From the NCBI RefSeq assembly GCF_017814915.1, contig NZ_JAGIPZ010000017.1, forward strand, positions 1 through 64,000: a DNA stretch of 64,000 nucleotides. The letters are read 5' to 3'. The notes below the pieces were generated by a model. That model saw only the letters and a program-made list of their open reading frames with translations, had not been told where the DNA came from and searched no databases. Below, piece by piece: positions 9,501 to 17,424 of the stretch. Each line of letters starts with the position of its first letter. Position 1 is the first letter of the stretch. Both the position numbers and the translations under genes were made by a program. The DNA comes from Herbaspirillum sp. LeCh32-8. Lineage in GTDB: Bacteria > Pseudomonadota > Gammaproteobacteria > Burkholderiales > Burkholderiaceae_D.

Positions 9501-10690
9501 ATGTCGCGGCTGGCGGCCATGTCGGCTGCGGTGGGCTGGCTGGGGTCGCCGGCCGGGCGCGCCATCACGGCGGCCGGCCTGGCATCGGCGGCAGCCGTGC
9601 GCAGGATGCGGCCGTCACGCAGGGCGTCGCGCATGCGCAGGCGCAGCTCGTGCGGCGAATGCAGCAGCGCCTGCGTCAGGCGCAGCGAGCGCGTGAAGTC
9701 GCGCATGCTCTGGAAGTGCACCTGGGCGTACGCTCCCTCGCCGGCGCCGGCCAGCGGCGTGCCGCGCAAGTTCATGGACAACTGCAGCAGCTGCTTCACG
9801 TAGCGCTCTGCCGCGTCCGGACGGTTGGCGGCCTGCGCCAGTTTGGTCAGGAACAGCAAGGTCTGTTTGTCCTCGGCCAGCGGGCCCAGGTTGGCGTCGG
9901 CCGCGGCCAGCGCTTCCTGGTACAGGCCGCCGGCCTGCAAGTTGCGCAGCGCGGTCATGAAGTTGTCGCGGCGTGCCTCCAGCGAACCGGCGCTCTTCAT
10001 GGCCAGCAGGTAGAAGGCGGCGCTGCTGCGGTAGTCGCCCAGGCCCAAGCTTTCGCGCCCCATGCGGATCGCATCGGCGTTGGGCATGGAGGCGGTCGAC
10101 TGGTCGGCCAGGATGCGCGAGAAGGCGACGTGCGCCGCCTCGGTGTCGCCCAGGGCCAGCGCGTCCTGCGACAGTTGCAGCCATTGCTGCGAGGTCAGCG
10201 GATAGGTCATCAATTGCTGCAGCTGGCCGCGCAGTTGCGCGATCTGGACGGCGCGTTCGGGTGACTTCTCGGGCAGCGCAAAGGCCTCCTGCTGGCGGAT
10301 GCGGTATTCCAGCCAGGCGGCGTCGACCCGCGCCGACGGATCCGTGCCCTGCTGCAGCAGGGCCAGGTTCTGGCGCGCCTCGGCGTATTGGCCCAGGCCG
10401 ATCATCTGGCGCACCAGCTCGGCGCGCAGCGAGGCGTTGCCGGGCTGCGCCTTGAGGAAGACCTTGAGGTACTCGATCGTCAGCTGGTCCGGACGGCCGC
10501 TCGCGTTGGCCACCTCAAGGCGCTGTTGCAGCGAGACCTTGGGATAGACGAGGGCGAACACCGTCCCGGCCGCCAGCGCGAAGCCGGCGATCGTCCAGGG
10601 CGAAAACAGCCTCAGCCGTTCATAAGGTGCATTGAACGAGTACCAGGTGCCTTGTTGTCGCGAGTTGGGCGTTTGCGGTGCCGATGTCAT
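6545..10690 (-). CDS. pelB: PelB, TPR scaffold and outer-membrane export barrel
   Basis: 1381 residues, somewhat longer than Pseudomonas PelB (about 1190). It has a short cytoplasmic N-terminus, one membrane segment (around residues 31-50), a very long helical repeat region with many TPR-like units (about 60-1090) and a C-terminal region rich in alternating beta-strand patterns ending in an aromatic residue (VLYKWLY), typical of a 16-strand barrel. The TPR part docks PelA and guides the polymer; the barrel secretes it. Its start lies inside pelA, giving a 71-bp overlap; no clear Shine-Dalgarno sequence precedes this ATG. Confidence 0.93.
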   Translation of the reverse strand: MTSAPQTPNSRQQGTWYSFNAPYERLRLFSPWTIAGFALAAGTVFALVYPKVSLQQRLEVANASGRPDQLTIEYLKVFLKAQPGNASLRAELVRQMIGLGQYAEARQNLALLQQGTDPSARVDAAWLEYRIRQQEAFALPEKSPERAVQIAQLRGQLQQLMTYPLTSQQWLQLSQDALALGDTEAAHVAFSRILADQSTASMPNADAIRMGRESLGLGDYRSSAAFYLLAMKSAGSLEARRDNFMTALRNLQAGGLYQEALAAADANLGPLAEDKQTLLFLTKLAQAANRPDAAERYVKQLLQLSMNLRGTPLAGAGEGAYAQVHFQSMRDFTRSLRLTQALLHSPHELRLRMRDALRDGRILRTAAADARPAAVMARPAGDPSQPTAADMAASRDIARLPFDDDIYTLAFNVFLGNRNLVDARLLAQSAVRQKPDSAAWRKRLAEVSEWSGVPEQATPQWLAYARLSNDEAAWDNVLRIAEGTFEQEIVVEALQHKMHVDPGNPKWLNQLVAQYENIGQADRAAALLEASLKKSAGRGQAVATERNAEMDALARLYLRMGRDTDALALLRQQRQEFGATAGNALLAANQLYLNGHIEDAMSILNDAATAAPVGNTDFWRAYAEVARFLEHEKEARLGYDKLLASDKAEEGDISNMMGVIQEEQPRAAAELAEFGFRRTGVANFAVQALTYRQRINDLDGAQAFIDSITPQQNALLEKNVPYLTVRATIKQLRRDLPGARADMAAALTLRPRSAEVRAELIWVLIAGRDTELLKRALQLWAGEAETLPQLWGPFAAANMSLNRQDVALHWFRKSGFPQNDYLWLMSYAEALDATGQPDLAWRIRRRAWFELRDPKVLRNIPPNQLKEWRDRLAALSPLFMQSDASLRVLQALLKSDATRLVAPADKNLPPADGPTLLKEMEAAARRDAGERGEREGIAARLDKGPDALFAPTSESGQRPRDDARLSSSVRELALAYAMNTGESDLARAWLATRFARELDRPLWGELALALAADDRQGLNNMLDNLADWLPMYDRIEAARVAGRVGLAQTLAFDQLDRLPADDELHNRLTNLVTDEPAKFSAGYTSSREFPLATKRYDVTTGFTLTPGTKLYFNYTERHQTVDDATLLGDVPSVDKLFELSLRRRIEDGFVSVGLQHRDAMSSFNGLRLEFSKQLTPKLTLSGNGGYNLAATDSALMRVGAKRYGGELNLNLLLSRTEYLRFGGGYQRYTTQAGTSLGSGRTLNLEAGTHFRVEYPNLTLRTYVSDAKFVDNGASDDQIARLVPAGNDPTGFRYMPLDSRIYGISLGAGTVVESSYTRAWRPYAEIGMTRTSDIGWGRNLRAGAAGSVIGQDVLSIAVQSTSATPNTPQRGFELSVLYKWLY

Positions 10691-13601
10691 ATTGGTGAAC
10701 TGCGGACTTGCTTGTGAAATTCTTGGCCCACGACTGGGCGGCGATGGAGGCCGAGCTGCCGCGCGCGAGCGGCTTGCCGTCGGCGCTGGCGCTGCATTGC
10801 TTGGCGCCGCTCACGCTGAAAGTCGAGGCGCCGTTGGCGGCCAGCGTGAAGCTGAGCTCGGCCTTGTTGCCGTTGACGGTGCGCTTGAAGTCGCCGACCT
10901 GGCCGCCGGCTTCCAGCAGCATCGGCAGCGCGGCCTGCGGCGCGGCGGCAGCGCGTTCCTTCAGGCGCACTTCGCCGGCGGCAGCGATCAGGTAACGGTC
11001 GCTCGGGCCCGGGGCGATGCCGGCCACGCCCGGCGCCGACAGGTCGTACTCGGGCGCGCCGTCGGGAATGCGCAGCGTACGCAGGTGGGCGCCGGTGCGA
11101 TAGACCAGGGTGCCGTCGGCGGTGCGCGCCACGCTGGTGTTTTCGAAATCGATCACCTTGCGGATGTACTGCGACACGAACAGGCGCGTGAACGGCTGCA
11201 CCTGGGCCCAGCGGTGGATCTTGTGCAGCGCCGCCACCGAGGCCGGCTTGGTGCCGGCGTAGAAATGGTAATAGATGTCCACCGCCTTGAAGCGGATCGG
11301 CTCGCCGGTCAGCTCGTAGCTTTCGATGGCGCGCTCGAAGCCGTAGAACGGGCCGGTCCAGTTGCCGGTGTAGACGTTCTCGTCCTGGTTGGGCGCGAAC
11401 ACCTGGTACCAGCCTTCCTTGCGCACGCCCTGGGCGGCGATGTCGGTCCAGCTCTTGCGGCTGTTGGTGATCATGGTGTCGCCGCCGTTCATGTTCAGGT
11501 AACCGTCCAGGTACACCTGGGCAATCGCCTCGGGCGGCGGTACGCAGTTGCCGGTCCACAGGAAGATCTCGGCCTTCTTGCCCGGCGGCAGCAGGGTGTT
11601 GTTGATGTAGTCCATCGAGCCCTTGATCTCACGCTGCAGGTTGAACTTGTAGTTCGGGATCTCCAGCGTGTGCGAGGCGTCGCCGTCCATCTGCGTGATG
11701 TCGGCGCGGCTGGTGCCGTGCATGGCGTCGGCCCAGCTGAACGGGTGCGAGAACGAATGGCTGGCCGGCTCGATGTAAGGCAAGGTATACATCTTGCGCG
11801 CCAGCGCGGTGGTCTGTGCCGACAGCTTGGGATAGACGCCCTGCGGGCTCAGCTCCCCCTCCACCACCGAGACGGTGACGGGGAAACGGTACTTGTCCCA
11901 GATCTCGCGCTGCAGGACTTCCACCGCGAACGGCGAGCCGGGGTATTCCGCCTTGGAGGGGAAACCGTCGCCGTCCAGGTGACTCATCATGATGCGGCGG
12001 CCGCCTTCGGTGGTGACGTCGGGCACCGGGATGTCCGGCAGGCGCAGCGCGCGCTTCAGGAAGCTCAGCGGCTGCAGCACCCAGCGCGGCGGATCCAGCA
12101 CCGGCAGCGTGGTGGTGGCGAACGGCGCCAGCGCAAAACCGCCCCAGGGCGTGATCGCGGCGGCGTCATAGGTGTTGTTGCGGTTGTCCTTCATGCGTAG
12201 CAAGGACTTGGCGTTGGGGTCGGTCAAGCGCACGTATTCCAGCTGGGTGCGGTCCACGCGCGGCTTGGTCTCGAAGCCCATCAGCTCGGCATCGGCTTCG
12301 GTCACGCTCAGCTTGTCCGGCGCCGGCGCCGAGAAGCTGGTCAGGCCCAGCATGCCGGCGGTGATCTTGGTCATCTGGAAGCCGAAGGCGTTGAAGATCG
12401 CCACCGGCACGCCTTCCTTGATGCGCGCGTTGATCCACGGTCCCAGGCGCTGATGGTCGATGCCGCTGCGAAACCAGGTCACCACGCCGGCATAGCGCCC
12501 GGCCAGCGGTTCGGTGGGCAGGCCCTGGCGGCCGACCTCGCGGAACTCGTAGCGCAGGCCCAGGTGATTCATCTGGATGCCCAGGAAGCGCTGCGCCTCG
12601 CTGGTGTGCAGGTCGTCGCCCTCGGCCAAGTCGAGCAGCACCAGCACGTTGCGCGGCACCAGCTCGACGCTGGAGACGCCGATCGACATCAGCGAGCCGT
12701 CGGCCACCCAGGGGATGAAGCCGTGCGTGGAAATCTTCTTCGCGGTCTCGCGCGCCAGATCGCGCGCGCCCGGCTGTTGCGGATCAACGTAGTCGATCGA
12801 GATCACCGGCAGGTGGTATTTGTCGCGCACGGTTTCCATCTGGCCCAAGAGCCAGGCGCGGTCGTTTTCCGGCACCGGGCCGTAGCTGCGGCGACCGGCG
12901 TCATAGCCGCGATACAGTGACTCGGCGGCCACGGCATAGGTCAGCGGCGCGATCTCCGGCAGCAGCTCGAAGCCGCGGTTGAGGAACAATTTGGCCTCGG
13001 GATAACGGCGCTTGAACTCGCGCAGCGTCTCCACCATGGCGGCGGTCTGGCGCGCGCGTTCGGCGTCGGTCTTGGCGAACAGCTGGTAGGAGTCCAGCGT
13101 GTCGAGGAAGAAACCGCGCCAGCCCTGGGCCCACAGCGGGGCGATGATCTTGTCGAGGAAGAAGTCGCGCCAACCCGGCGCGGCCTGGTCGATCACACGG
13201 CTGCCCCAGGCGGCATTGTCGCCGCGCAGCAGGCCAGACGGCAGTTGCTTGTAATAGGGACGCGAGGGCTGCACCTCGCCCAACGAGACATACGCGAACA
13301 GTTGGTGCACGCCGTCGGCGGCGGCGCGGGTGCGCACGGCGGGATGGCTGACGAACTCGGGCTCGACCACCGCCACGTCGAAAGCCTGCAGGTCGGCCAG
13401 CGGGGGATTGGGACCGTAATAGAAAGCGACTGAAGCGGGCGCGTCCGCCGCCGGTGCGGCCGGCGAGGTCTGCGCCGGCGCCGAGCCGCTCAACAGCGCG
13501 GCGCCGCCTGCGGCCAGCCCCCACAGCAGCACGCGCAAGCCGCGCGCACTCGCCTTCACCATCCGCAGCCAAGCAGATCCCTGTTGAGCGCTTCCCGCCA
13601 C
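10620..13601 (-). CDS. pelA: PelA, periplasmic Pel hydrolase and deacetylase
   Basis: 993 residues from a GTG preceded by a near-perfect Shine-Dalgarno sequence. A signal peptide (about residues 15-44) ends near PAQT. Domains: GH114-like glycoside hydrolase (about 55-305, with candidate acidic residues D167 and E227), a Rossmann-like middle part (about 310-500), a CE4-like deacetylase with metal ligands in SHLDGDGF (D543, D545) and HSFSH (H615, H619), and a C-terminal beta-rich domain. The deacetylase makes Pel cationic before export; the hydrolase can trim it. First gene of the operon; its 3' end overlaps pelB by 71 bp. Confidence 0.95.
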   Translation of the reverse strand: MAGSAQQGSAWLRMVKASARGLRVLLWGLAAGGAALLSGSAPAQTSPAAPAADAPASVAFYYGPNPPLADLQAFDVAVVEPEFVSHPAVRTRAAADGVHQLFAYVSLGEVQPSRPYYKQLPSGLLRGDNAAWGSRVIDQAAPGWRDFFLDKIIAPLWAQGWRGFFLDTLDSYQLFAKTDAERARQTAAMVETLREFKRRYPEAKLFLNRGFELLPEIAPLTYAVAAESLYRGYDAGRRSYGPVPENDRAWLLGQMETVRDKYHLPVISIDYVDPQQPGARDLARETAKKISTHGFIPWVADGSLMSIGVSSVELVPRNVLVLLDLAEGDDLHTSEAQRFLGIQMNHLGLRYEFREVGRQGLPTEPLAGRYAGVVTWFRSGIDHQRLGPWINARIKEGVPVAIFNAFGFQMTKITAGMLGLTSFSAPAPDKLSVTEADAELMGFETKPRVDRTQLEYVRLTDPNAKSLLRMKDNRNNTYDAAAITPWGGFALAPFATTTLPVLDPPRWVLQPLSFLKRALRLPDIPVPDVTTEGGRRIMMSHLDGDGFPSKAEYPGSPFAVEVLQREIWDKYRFPVTVSVVEGELSPQGVYPKLSAQTTALARKMYTLPYIEPASHSFSHPFSWADAMHGTSRADITQMDGDASHTLEIPNYKFNLQREIKGSMDYINNTLLPPGKKAEIFLWTGNCVPPPEAIAQVYLDGYLNMNGGDTMITNSRKSWTDIAAQGVRKEGWYQVFAPNQDENVYTGNWTGPFYGFERAIESYELTGEPIRFKAVDIYYHFYAGTKPASVAALHKIHRWAQVQPFTRLFVSQYIRKVIDFENTSVARTADGTLVYRTGAHLRTLRIPDGAPEYDLSAPGVAGIAPGPSDRYLIAAAGEVRLKERAAAAPQAALPMLLEAGGQVGDFKRTVNGNKAELSFTLAANGASTFSVSGAKQCSASADGKPLARGSSASIAAQSWAKNFTSKSAVHQYDIGTANAQLATTRHLVLVQCTL

Positions 13602-13996
13602 GCCCCCTCCTTATTCATTAGTTGATCGACAACGATTTCCGCATCAGACCATTGATGAGCCGGGGCGAAAATCCGGAAATTCCTGATCTGAACGAAAAAT
13701 CAGCAAAATCCGGAAGTGTTTCCCAGTAAAAACTACTGCGGAAATACCGAATTCTATCTATTTTTTACGAAGCGAATTATATTGACTTATTGACAATATT
13801 ATTGAGGGTCAGGACAAAAATCACAGACTTGTTGTCGAATTAATACTATTTTATTGTTATCAGGCAAGCTACCGCGCCACGCCAGGGCGGTCATGTCCGC
13901 GCCGCCCGCTGCGTACTTGCCCCGCATTAACGCGCGAAAGCGCAGCGACCGCAAGCTCGACAGGAGCCCGCGTCGCCAGATCAAGGATAGGGGAAA
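13602..13996 (-). promoter_or_regulatory. AT-rich pel promoter region
   Basis: This 395-bp gap lies between the 3' end of an IclR gene and pelA and is clearly more AT-rich than its surroundings, especially 13660-13860. A perfect minus-strand TATAAT lies at 13776-13781 without a good -35 at 17 bp, so the promoter assignment is tentative. It contains an 11-bp palindrome TATTGACAATA (13788-13798) and the minus-strand sequence CGTTGTCGATC (13624-13634), also found in front of the GntR gene at 35077. No gene is seen. Confidence 0.45.
13606..13612 (-). promoter_or_regulatory. Strong ribosome binding site for pelA
   Basis: On the minus strand AAGGAGG stands 4 bases before the GTG of pelA. This decides in favour of the GTG over the in-frame ATG 13 codons further in. 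Confidence 0.8.
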
Positions 13997-14851
13997 TCAG
14001 AACAGGCTGCTGTCGATGCCTTCGCATTCGAGGGTCAACAGGCGCGCGGTCTTCATCAGCGCCGGCGCCAGCTCATCGCGGATCATCACGCGATCCGGCA
14101 ACGGCCCCACCGCGCTGCAGTTCAGGCCCATCGATAGCGGCGGATTGCCCAACGCCAGCGGCACGCTAATGGCGAAGGTGTCGCGCTGGTATTCACCGGC
14201 GGCCAGGCAATAGCCGTGGGTATCGAGGTCGCCGAAGGCGCGCTCCATCCTGGCCACCACCTGCGGCCCATGCTCACCGCTCTTCTTCCAGATGCCAAAC
14301 AGCAGGCGCTGGCGCTGTTCGGGCGGCTGCGACCAGACATACGCGCGCCCGATCGAGCTGAGCGCCATGGGCACGGTGCGTCCCACGCCCAGGCGCAACG
14401 TGGCGATCTTGCTGCCGTTGCAGTACTGGATGTAGACCATGTCGAGCTGGTCGGCCACGGCCAGGCCGACCGACATGTCGAAGCGGTCGGCGAAGTCCTG
14501 CATGATCTCGCGCGCCACGCGCGGAGCCGGGCTGTTGGCCAGGTACTTGTGCCCCAACCGCAGGCCGCGCACGCCGATCTGCACACGCACGCCGTCCGGG
14601 GCGCGGTCGAGATAGCCCAGCGCCACCAGCGTCGCCGTCAGGCGCGACACCGAGGCCTTGGAGTAGCCGGTGCGGCGCACCAGCTCGGCATGGGTCAACG
14701 GCTTGGCGCCGCCGTGGAATACCTTCAGCAGCAACAGCGCGCGCTCCAGCGTGTGGGTGCCGGCCGAAGCTTCGCCGGCGGCGTCCTCGCGCACCACGTC
14801 GGGCAAGGTCGCATCGGCCACGCGGGCACGGGCGGCCTCAACCCGGCGCAC
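13997..14851 (-). CDS. IclR-family transcriptional regulator (first of a pair)
   Basis: 284 residues: N-terminal winged helix-turn-helix (about 33-95, with the recognition segment TGYSKASVSRLTATLVALGYL) and a C-terminal IclR effector domain (about 105-280) that would bind a small acid or CoA-pathway intermediate. The GTG start has a good Shine-Dalgarno sequence (GGAGG) and overlaps the upstream IclR gene by 14 bp, so the two are co-translated. They are divergent from the 12-kb catabolic operon at 16492, whose control they probably exert. The ligand is unknown. Confidence 0.85.
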   Translation of the reverse strand: MRRVEAARARVADATLPDVVREDAAGEASAGTHTLERALLLLKVFHGGAKPLTHAELVRRTGYSKASVSRLTATLVALGYLDRAPDGVRVQIGVRGLRLGHKYLANSPAPRVAREIMQDFADRFDMSVGLAVADQLDMVYIQYCNGSKIATLRLGVGRTVPMALSSIGRAYVWSQPPEQRQRLLFGIWKKSGEHGPQVVARMERAFGDLDTHGYCLAAGEYQRDTFAISVPLALGNPPLSMGLNCSAVGPLPDRVMIRDELAPALMKTARLLTLECEGIDSSLF

Positions 14852-15836
14852 GTTGCGCCTCCATCTTCTGCAGCTGTCGCCCCATGGCCAGCAGTTGCGG
14901 TCCGGCGCGCTGCTCCACGCGCGCCTTGGTGAGCGTGCGCGACTGACCGGCGCACAGCAGCACCATGGGCAGGCGATCGGCCAGCTGCAAGGGAGTGGCG
15001 ACGACGGTGATATCCGGCCCCCAGTCGCCGGTGGACACGCAATACGACTTCTCGGCGATCTGCGCCTCGGCCTCGGTCAGTTTCTGGCGCACCGCCATCC
15101 AGTCGTCGCGCTTGTGATAGGGCCGCATATGGTCCAGCAGATAACCGCGCTCGTTCTCGTGCAGGCAGGCCAGCAGCGCCCAGCCTACCGGCGAAGATGC
15201 CATCGGCATGTGCTCGCCCACGCCCAGGCCGACGGTGGCGGCGTTGGAGGCGCTGTGGCAGTTTTCGAAGAACACCATGTCCAGCCCGTCGCGCCCGGCC
15301 AGCGCCACGAACACGCCGTTGTCGTCGGCCAGCTTCTGCATCAGTGGGCGCGCCTGCAGCACCACGTCGGTATCGACCATGGCGGCGAATCCCAAAGTCA
15401 GCACCGCCACCGCAAGGCGGTACTTGCGGCGCTGTTCGCTGTAGGTGAGGTAGCCCAGCGCGGTGAGCGTCTGCGCCAGGCGCGAGACGGTGGCCTTGGG
15501 CAGGCCGGTGCGCAGGGCGATGTCCTGGTTGGCCAGCCACTCGGCCTCGCCGAGGAAGGCATCGAGCACGGCGAAGCCGCGCTCGATGGGCTTGATGATG
15601 CCCTGCGCCGCGGCGTCGCCGCGAAACTCGGGCGGATTGGGTGCGCGCAGGACGATGCGCACATCCTTGCGCACGTCGCGGCGACGACGCGCCGGGCCGG
15701 CTGCGGCCGCCTTCAAGTGCGGTCTCCCGGCGGCGGGCGAAGCGGCGCAAACGCGATGGCGAAATTCACTGGGTCTCCTTGCGGCGCATCGTCGTGGATG
15801 CGCATCGATATCTTCACGCCCGGCCGCGCCGGTCAT
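14838..15836 (-). CDS. IclR-family transcriptional regulator (second of a pair)
   Basis: Up to 332 residues in the open frame. The IclR helix-turn-helix (IIKPIERGFAVLDAFLGEAE, then RTGLPKATVSRLAQTLTALGYL) begins only near residue 80, so the first 50-60 Arg/Ala-rich residues are probably untranslated; GTG codons at 15674 and 15662 would give 278 or 274 residues, the usual family length. None of the starts has a strong ribosome binding site, so the coordinate given is the outer limit. It overlaps the next IclR gene by 14 bp. Two paralogous IclR proteins from one transcript suggest two effectors or a hetero-oligomer. Confidence 0.8.
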   Translation of the reverse strand: MTGAAGREDIDAHPRRCAARRPSEFRHRVCAASPAAGRPHLKAAAAGPARRRRDVRKDVRIVLRAPNPPEFRGDAAAQGIIKPIERGFAVLDAFLGEAEWLANQDIALRTGLPKATVSRLAQTLTALGYLTYSEQRRKYRLAVAVLTLGFAAMVDTDVVLQARPLMQKLADDNGVFVALAGRDGLDMVFFENCHSASNAATVGLGVGEHMPMASSPVGWALLACLHENERGYLLDHMRPYHKRDDWMAVRQKLTEAEAQIAEKSYCVSTGDWGPDITVVATPLQLADRLPMVLLCAGQSRTLTKARVEQRAGPQLLAMGRQLQKMEAQRAPG

Positions 15837-15949
15837 TCACCGCGCGGCGATCGGGCAAGCGCCTTGTGCTGCTCCTGCCTGTTGCTCCTGTCTCTTGACG
15901 ACACCATGCGACAGCCTGCGCGGCAGGGTCAACCGATGAATATTTTATG

Positions 15950-15964
15950 TTCCGTACTTTGAAA
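15950..15964. promoter_or_regulatory. Degenerate IclR-type operator
   Basis: TTCCG-N5-TGAAA, with the left arm identical to that of the perfect repeat at 16166 and the right arm matching 3 of 5 positions. It lies 114 bp before the outermost IclR start codon, a suitable place for autoregulation. Confidence 0.35.
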
Positions 15965-16165
15965 TTTTCAATCGTGTTTTGAACAGCGAACGCCGTATGC
16001 TGCGCCGCGCCAGCGGATTTCCGGGCGGCATATGCAGTCGCTGCTCCGCGCACATGGCCTGCTTCATCGCATCAGCGACCCGACAGATTATTTTGTTGCG
16101 CACTGCAAGATGCAGCCGTGCAACGCTGCGAGCTGCGGCGACACGATTTGAAAGACATTCCACGA

Positions 16166-16180
16166 TTCCGATATACGGAA
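16166..16180. promoter_or_regulatory. Candidate IclR-family operator (TTCCG-ATATA-CGGAA)
   Basis: A perfect 15-bp inverted repeat with a 5-bp AT centre, of the size and style of known IclR-family operators. It sits 17 bp upstream of the TTGACA -35 element for the catabolic operon, a position usual for an activator or for a dual regulator. Assignment to the adjacent IclR pair is inference. Confidence 0.55.
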
Positions 16181-16197
16181 CAGCCGCAAAAGCCTGC

Positions 16198-16226
16198 TTG
16201 ACACCCCTTCCCGGCTTCCAGACTAT
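16198..16226 (+). promoter_or_regulatory. Candidate sigma-70 promoter of the catabolic operon
   Basis: A perfect -35 TTGACA (16198-16203), a 17-bp spacer and a weak -10 GACTAT (16221-16226). A consensus -35 with a poor -10 just downstream of an operator fits a regulator-dependent promoter. The leader to the SDR start would be about 260 nt. Confidence 0.45.
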
Positions 16227-16491
16227 ACGGTCAACGCAGCACCGGAAGCGTCCGTCGACAGGACGCGGCATACCGGAAGAACACCCAGAACCAAGCAAGA
16301 GAGACACGCCGACCATCGCCCGCCCTGCGGCGCGATGGCGACGACGGCGACAAACCTATAACGCCGGCGCCAAGCCGGCACGCCGCCATCAACAGCCAAC
16401 CGAAACGAGCACGCGGATACCTCGCGGGGCGCAGCTTCGCCCGCACCATTTGCCTGCCGCTTCACCGATGTTTCAGAACAGGGAAAGAGTC

Positions 16492-17412
16492 ATGAGCAAT
16501 GAACGCATGCTGGACGGCAAGGTCGTCATCGTCACCGGATCGGGCGGCGGCATCGGGCGCGAGATCGCGCTGGCGATGGCGCGCCAGGGTGCAGCCGTGG
16601 TGGTCAACGACATCGGCGCCTCGCTTGCCGGCGAAGGCGGCAGCGCCGGGCCGGCCCAGCAGGTGGTCGACGAGATCAAGGCATTGGGCGGGCGCGCCGC
16701 GCCCAACACCGACAGCGTGGCCGACGCCGCCGGCGCCGAGCGTATCGTCGAGCAGGCGGTGCAGACCTTCGGTCGCATCGACGCCGTGGTCAACAACGCC
16801 GGCATCCTGCGCGACGCGCTGTTCCACAAGATGAGCGGCGACGAGTGGGATGCCGTGCTGAAGGTGCACCTGTACGGCGCCTACAACGTCAGCCGCGCCG
16901 CGGCGCTGCACTTCCGGGAACAGAACTCGGGCAGCCTGGTGCACATGACCTCCACCTCCGGCCTGATCGGCAACCTGGGCCAGGCCAATTACTCGGCGGC
17001 CAAGCTGGGCCTGACCGCACTGTCGAAGTCGATCGCGCTGGACATGCAGAAATTCAACGTGCGCTCCAACTGCATCGCGCCCTTCGCCTGGAGCCGCATG
17101 ATCAGTTCAATCCCGGTGAAGAACGAGGAACAGCAGGCGCGGGTGGACAAGATCAAGCAGATGACGCCGGACAAGATCGCGCCGCTGGCGGTGTATCTCG
17201 CCAGCGATGCCGCAGCCGAGGTCAATGGCCAGGTCTTCACGGTGCGCAACAACGAGATCTTCCTGATGAGCCAGCCGCGCCCGTTGCGCTCCATCCATCG
17301 CGATCACGGCTGGACTCCGCAGACCGTGGCCGAGCATGCGATGCCTGCGCTCAAGGCCAGCTTTGTGCCGCTGGACCGCTCGGCTGACGTGTTCCAGTGG
17401 GACCCGGTGTAA
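16492..17412 (+). CDS. Short-chain dehydrogenase (MFE2-type 3-hydroxyacyl-CoA dehydrogenase-like)
   Basis: 306 residues with a complete classical SDR core: cofactor motif TGSGGGIG (15-22), NNAG (101-104), catalytic Ser156, Tyr167 and Lys171 (YSAAK). The tail beyond residue 250 is longer than in minimal SDRs and resembles the dehydrogenase module of peroxisomal-type multifunctional enzyme 2. It probably oxidises a hydroxyacyl-CoA with NAD(P). It is the first gene of a 12-kb operon and is followed 12 bp later by the matching hydratase-2 module as a separate protein. The exact substrate is unknown. Confidence 0.85.
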   Translation: MSNERMLDGKVVIVTGSGGGIGREIALAMARQGAAVVVNDIGASLAGEGGSAGPAQQVVDEIKALGGRAAPNTDSVADAAGAERIVEQAVQTFGRIDAVVNNAGILRDALFHKMSGDEWDAVLKVHLYGAYNVSRAAALHFREQNSGSLVHMTSTSGLIGNLGQANYSAAKLGLTALSKSIALDMQKFNVRSNCIAPFAWSRMISSIPVKNEEQQARVDKIKQMTPDKIAPLAVYLASDAAAEVNGQVFTVRNNEIFLMSQPRPLRSIHRDHGWTPQTVAEHAMPALKASFVPLDRSADVFQWDPV

Positions 17413-17424
17413 GCGGACGACGCC

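Larger units (their letters stand above)
15837..16491. other. Divergent intergenic control region
   Basis: 655 bp between the IclR pair (minus) and the catabolic operon (plus). It contains a perfect TTCCG-N5-CGGAA inverted repeat, a degraded copy of it nearer the IclR genes, and a TTGACA -35 element (listed separately). The stretch 16230-16490 has no recognised element other than a purine-rich ribosome binding site (GGGAAAGAG) before the SDR start. No gene is supported. Confidence 0.6.

Noticed and set aside
6521-10264. Very long plus-strand frame (over 1200 codons) opposite pelB
   Set aside because: Antisense shadow of a GC-rich gene; Arg/Ala/Gln/Val-rich low-complexity protein with no domain, fully covered by a well-supported gene.
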